Shown: piece after piece, positions 60,988 through 64,000 of the stretch
Position numbering within the stretch: position 1 is the first letter of the stretch
Layout of the letters: every line of letters starts with the position of its first letter
NCBI GenBank assembly: GCA_011390345.1
Contig: JAABSP010000011.1
Coordinates: forward strand, 1-64,000
Direction: 5' to 3'
From: Desulfobacteraceae bacterium
Lineage (GTDB): Bacteria; Desulfobacterota; Desulfobacteria; Desulfobacterales; JAABSP01
Length of the DNA: 64,000 nt
Made by a program: the position numbers and the translations under genes
Notes under the pieces: generated by a model
What the model was told of the DNA's origin: nothing
Seen by the model: the letters and a program-made list of their open reading frames with translations, nothing else
Database searches by the model: none

Positions 60988-63480
60988 ATGAAACAGGAAA
61001 CAGACCTTACCGACGGCTGCGCAAGAATCGACATGCATGTTCACTCGAAATACTCCCGCAGGCCCTCCCAGTGGGTTCTGCAGAAGCTGGGGTGCCCCGA
61101 GAGCTTCACCGACCCGTTGTCGGTCTATCGGATCGCAAAGGCGCGGGGCATGACCTTCGTCACCATCACGGACCACAACAGCATCAAAGGAGCAGAGGAG
61201 ATCGCGCACCTGCCGGACACCTTCATCAGCGAGGAAGTCACCACCTATTTTCCAGAGGACGGCTGCAAGGTGCATGTGCTGGCCTACGACATCACCGAAA
61301 GCCACCACAAAGAGATCGGAAAGATCCGGGAGAACATCTACGACCTGGTGGCCTATCTCAACCAGGAGCGAATTCTCCATGTGATCGCACACCCGCTCTA
61401 CAGCCTCAACGACCGGCTCACCCTGGCCCATTTCGAGAAGATGCTGCTGATCTTCCCCTTTTTCGAGCTGAACGGGGCAAGGGATGTCCGGCAGAATCAG
61501 GTCCTGCGGGAAGTCTTTGCCGCGCTGACCCCAGCCCGGATCGAGCAACTTGCCGGTAAGCACGGGATCGAACCGGTAGGCGCCTGCCCCTGGAAAAAGT
61601 ACGTCACCGGCGGATCGGATGACCACAGCAGCCTCAACATCGCCAGAACCTGTGTGCGGGTGGACCGGGCTCATAGCTATGGGGATGTGCTGAAGGGGAT
61701 TCGAACGGGCAGGGCGGTCATCGAAGCGGAGCCGCCGGGTCCACTCACCCTTGCACACAACCTCTACGGGATCGCATACCAGTATTACCAGGACAAATTC
61801 AACCTGCAGCGGTATGCCGGCCAGGACCCTATGATGCGGTTTTTAGAGCGCTCCCTCACTTCCGAAGCCCGGGAGGCCGAGGCTGGCCTTCTCACCCGGA
61901 TCTACTCCTACTGGAGCCACCGGCGCCGGCCCAAGGCGGAGACCGAGATCTCCCAAAGCCTCATGGATCTGCTCCGCCAGGAAACCCTGGAGATGCTGCA
62001 GAAGAATCCGGATCTGCTGCATGTTGCCACACAGCCGGTGCGCGGGGTTTCACAGGAACAGGAACATCGCTGGTTCGACTTCGTCAACCGGATCTCCAAC
62101 CGGGTGATGTACAGCTTTGCCAACCACCTGACTGATCACCTGGCCCGGGGAAATGTCTTCAATATCTTCCACACCATCGGATCGGCCGGGGGGCTTTACA
62201 CGCTGCTTGCCCCCTATTTCGTGGCCTATTCCCACTTCACCAAGGATCGGGCTTTCAACGCAGATGTCCGGAACCGGTTTGCGCCTTCCGCACCGCTGGA
62301 TCTGTATCCTTTGGATGGGATGAAAATGGTCCATTTCACCGATACCTTCCACGACATCAACGGCGTGGCCAAAACTCTACAGCAGCAGGTGGAGATCGCA
62401 AAGAAGACCCGAAAGCAGTTGACGGTCATCACCTGCGAATCACAGCAGAGTCCTGAGATGCAGGGGGTGCGGAATTTCACTCCGGTCGGGGTCTGCGACC
62501 TGCCGGAATATCCCGAGGTGAAGATCTGCTATCCGCCCTTTTTGGAGATGCTCGACTACTGCTACAATGAAGGCTTCACCCATATCCATTCTGCCACCCC
62601 GGGACCCGTGGGGCTTGCCGCACTCGCCATCTCCCATATTCTGAAGATTCCCATTAACGGGACTTATCACACTCAACTGCCCCAGTATGCAGAATATCTT
62701 ACCGGAGACGAGGCCGTGGCGGACCTCACCTGGAAATATACGCTCTGGTACTACGATCAGATGGATTTCATCTATGTGCCCTCCAAAAGTACTGGCGACG
62801 AGCTGATCGAAAAGGGCATCCATCCGGAGAAGATCCGGCTCTTCCCCCGGGGGATCGATATCGAGTTTTTCCATCCGAGGCGGCAAAACGGCCTGTTGAA
62901 GGCGGAGTTCGGCATCGATGAGAAGTCAATGAAGCTTCTCTATGTGGGACGGGTTTCGACCGAGAAGAATCTGCCGCTGATGGTTTCGGCCTTTAAAAAC
63001 CTTCTGCGGGAAAAGCCGGATCTCCACCTGGTGGTGGTGGGAGAGGGCCCCTATCTCAAGGAGATGCGAAAAGCCCTTGCTGATCTTCCTGTCACCTTCA
63101 CCGGCTATCTCAAGGGGGAGCGGCTGGCATCGGTCTATGCTTCCTGCGATCTCTTTGTCTTTCCCAGCACCACCGATACCTTCGGCAACGTGATACTCGA
63201 GGCCCAGGCATCGGGGCTTCCTGTGGTGGTGACGGATCAGGGGGGCCCGAAGGAGAACATGATCCCGGCAAAGACCGGTTTCGTGGTCCGGGGCGGCGAT
63301 GAGAAGAACCTGGTGCAGGCCATTTCCATGCTGGTCGATGATCCGAAACTGACAAAGGCCATGGGAGCGGCGGCACGAAGCTATATGGAGAACCGCTCCT
63401 TTGAGCAGGCGTTTCTCAGAACCTGGGAGATGTATGAAAAACCGAATGTGCCCGAAGCCCGGTTCGCAAAGGCGGGATGA
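60988..63480 (+). CDS. PHP-domain/GT4 glycosyltransferase fusion
   Basis: 830 residues. The N-terminal ~250 form a PHP phosphoesterase domain (RIDMHVHSKYSRRPSQW; FVTITDHNSIKGAEEI; VIAHPLYSLNDR; GGSDDHSSLNIA), with the His/Asp metal ligands present. A helical linker follows. Residues ~450-815 are a GT-B family 4 transferase (MVHFTDTFHDINGVAKTLQQ; LYVGRVSTEKNLPLMVSAF; FPSTTDTFGNVILEAQASGL), closest in pattern to lipid glycosyltransferases such as SqdX/MgtA. ATG 60988 is preferred over an upstream TTG at 60955. The Pho-box-like promoter suggests a glycolipid made under phosphate shortage. The lipid and sugar are unproven. Confidence 0.85.
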   Translation: MKQETDLTDGCARIDMHVHSKYSRRPSQWVLQKLGCPESFTDPLSVYRIAKARGMTFVTITDHNSIKGAEEIAHLPDTFISEEVTTYFPEDGCKVHVLAYDITESHHKEIGKIRENIYDLVAYLNQERILHVIAHPLYSLNDRLTLAHFEKMLLIFPFFELNGARDVRQNQVLREVFAALTPARIEQLAGKHGIEPVGACPWKKYVTGGSDDHSSLNIARTCVRVDRAHSYGDVLKGIRTGRAVIEAEPPGPLTLAHNLYGIAYQYYQDKFNLQRYAGQDPMMRFLERSLTSEAREAEAGLLTRIYSYWSHRRRPKAETEISQSLMDLLRQETLEMLQKNPDLLHVATQPVRGVSQEQEHRWFDFVNRISNRVMYSFANHLTDHLARGNVFNIFHTIGSAGGLYTLLAPYFVAYSHFTKDRAFNADVRNRFAPSAPLDLYPLDGMKMVHFTDTFHDINGVAKTLQQQVEIAKKTRKQLTVITCESQQSPEMQGVRNFTPVGVCDLPEYPEVKICYPPFLEMLDYCYNEGFTHIHSATPGPVGLAALAISHILKIPINGTYHTQLPQYAEYLTGDEAVADLTWKYTLWYYDQMDFIYVPSKSTGDELIEKGIHPEKIRLFPRGIDIEFFHPRRQNGLLKAEFGIDEKSMKLLYVGRVSTEKNLPLMVSAFKNLLREKPDLHLVVVGEGPYLKEMRKALADLPVTFTGYLKGERLASVYASCDLFVFPSTTDTFGNVILEAQASGLPVVVTDQGGPKENMIPAKTGFVVRGGDEKNLVQAISMLVDDPKLTKAMGAAARSYMENRSFEQAFLRTWEMYEKPNVPEARFAKAG

Positions 63481-64000
63481 TGCGGAAAATGTTGTTGAAC
63501 CCAAGGGATCTGCGCCGGCTGATGCAGGGACGGGTTCCGGGGCAGTTGGTGATCCAGTTCACGGACCACTGCAACGCACGCTGCCCCCAATGCGGCATGA
63601 GGGTCACGGAATCCTTTCCCCGGTCCCGCCTGTCAACGGATCGGATCAAAAAGATCATCGACGGGGCCGCGGAAAAGGGGGTGAAGGCTCTCTCCTTTAC
63701 CGGGGGAGAGCCGCTTCTCTTTTTGCCGGAGCTGGCCGAGCTGATCCGCCATGCATACGGGGCAGGTATCCCCTGTATCCGCACCGGAACCAACGGGTTC
63801 ATCTTCGCAGGTTTTGAAAAGAAGGGGTTTCGGAAAAAGGTCGAAAGGCTCACGGATCTCTTTGCAGAGACCCGGCTGCGCAACTTCTGGATCAGCATCG
63901 ACTCGGCAGATCCTGCGATCCACGAGAAAATGCGGGGATTTCCCGGTATCATTTCCGGTATCGAAAGGGTTCTTCCCATCTTTCACGAGCGGGGGATATA
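63480..64000 (+). CDS. Radical SAM protein, partial (C-terminus outside window)
   Basis: At least 173 codons starting MRKMLLNPRDLRRLMQGRVP. The 4Fe-4S/SAM motif is CNARCPQC (C-x3-C-x2-C), followed by ALSFTGGEPLLFLPELAELI and WISIDSADPAIHEKMRGFPG, a SPASM/MoaA-type radical SAM barrel. Its ATG overlaps the glycosyltransferase stop (TGATG), so the two are coupled and share the Pho-box-like promoter. The substrate is unknown; membership of a lipid- or cell-envelope-modification pathway is inferred from the neighbour. Confidence 0.9.
   Translation, partial: MRKMLLNPRDLRRLMQGRVPGQLVIQFTDHCNARCPQCGMRVTESFPRSRLSTDRIKKIIDGAAEKGVKALSFTGGEPLLFLPELAELIRHAYGAGIPCIRTGTNGFIFAGFEKKGFRKKVERLTDLFAETRLRNFWISIDSADPAIHEKMRGFPGIISGIERVLPIFHERGI

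Noticed and set aside
1-64000. tRNA or rRNA genes
   Set aside because: No cloverleaf-like segment or rRNA-like text was noticed while reading both strands, though no dedicated scan was possible.

Overview
The window looks like a chromosome segment from a sulfate-reducer-like member of the Desulfobacterota (former Deltaproteobacteria), possibly Desulfobacterales. This rests on content, not on a search: an hgcAB mercury-methylation pair, many multi-domain hybrid histidine kinases, a TAXI-TRAP receptor remnant, a diversity-generating retroelement (DGR) target gene, and repeated Rpn-type (PD-(D/E)XK) genes in a moderately GC-rich background. The first ~900 bases are much more AT-rich and look foreign.

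1-1.6 kb: an integron-like scar. A truncated IntI-type tyrosine recombinase has its own promoter and three palindromic 41-bp-period repeats. On the opposite strand lie an AT-rich 35-aa ORF and an RtcB-like gene that leaves the window. 1.6-21.7 kb: housekeeping and conserved genes: a second-type EF-G, two hybrid kinases, an M20 peptidase with a peptide-binding protein, murE overlapping pgeF, a structured intergenic stretch, an nth/membrane-HEAT/CPBP protease overlap operon, tatA, a MetE-like protein, and a MoxR/VWA/TerB operon. 21.7-35.2 kb: a type II secretion operon read right to left as gspF-G-H-I-J-K-L-M-N-C-D-E plus a TPR protein. 35.3-48.6 kb: an HD-GYP regulator, alanine racemase, a hybrid kinase, hgcB-hgcA, a 2028-aa alpha-2-macroglobulin and a membrane protein.

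48.6-51.2 kb is a decaying zone with a gutted TAXI receptor, a fragment of a hybrid kinase joined to DUF3786, and a frameshifted PhoU fragment. At 51.2-60.9 kb I see four arrays of 11-bp-spaced TTAAC/CTAAC-like half-sites, each followed by a -10 box about 10 bp away. These look like Pho boxes, and they sit before a CBS-domain hybrid kinase, a CheY-like regulator, and a PHP-glycosyltransferase/radical SAM operon. One array is a duplicated copy.

A 6.4-kb island (about 54.3-60.7 kb) is bounded by two ~150-bp direct copies of the cheY-side Pho promoter. It holds two nearly identical Rpn genes in ~1.1-kb direct repeats, Rpn and DUF262 remnants, a VapBC pair with a cut toxin, an MNT nucleotidyltransferase with a cut partner, and at least three copies of a ~141-bp element with 20-bp terminal inverted repeats. 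It also holds what I read as the surviving half of a DGR: a secreted dockerin/formylglycine-enzyme-fold protein whose last 36 codons carry the A-to-N variable-codon signature, a GC-rich GCAA-tetraloop hairpin just after its stop, and a DGR-accessory-like ORF cut exactly at a repeat element. No reverse transcriptase or template repeat is in the window.
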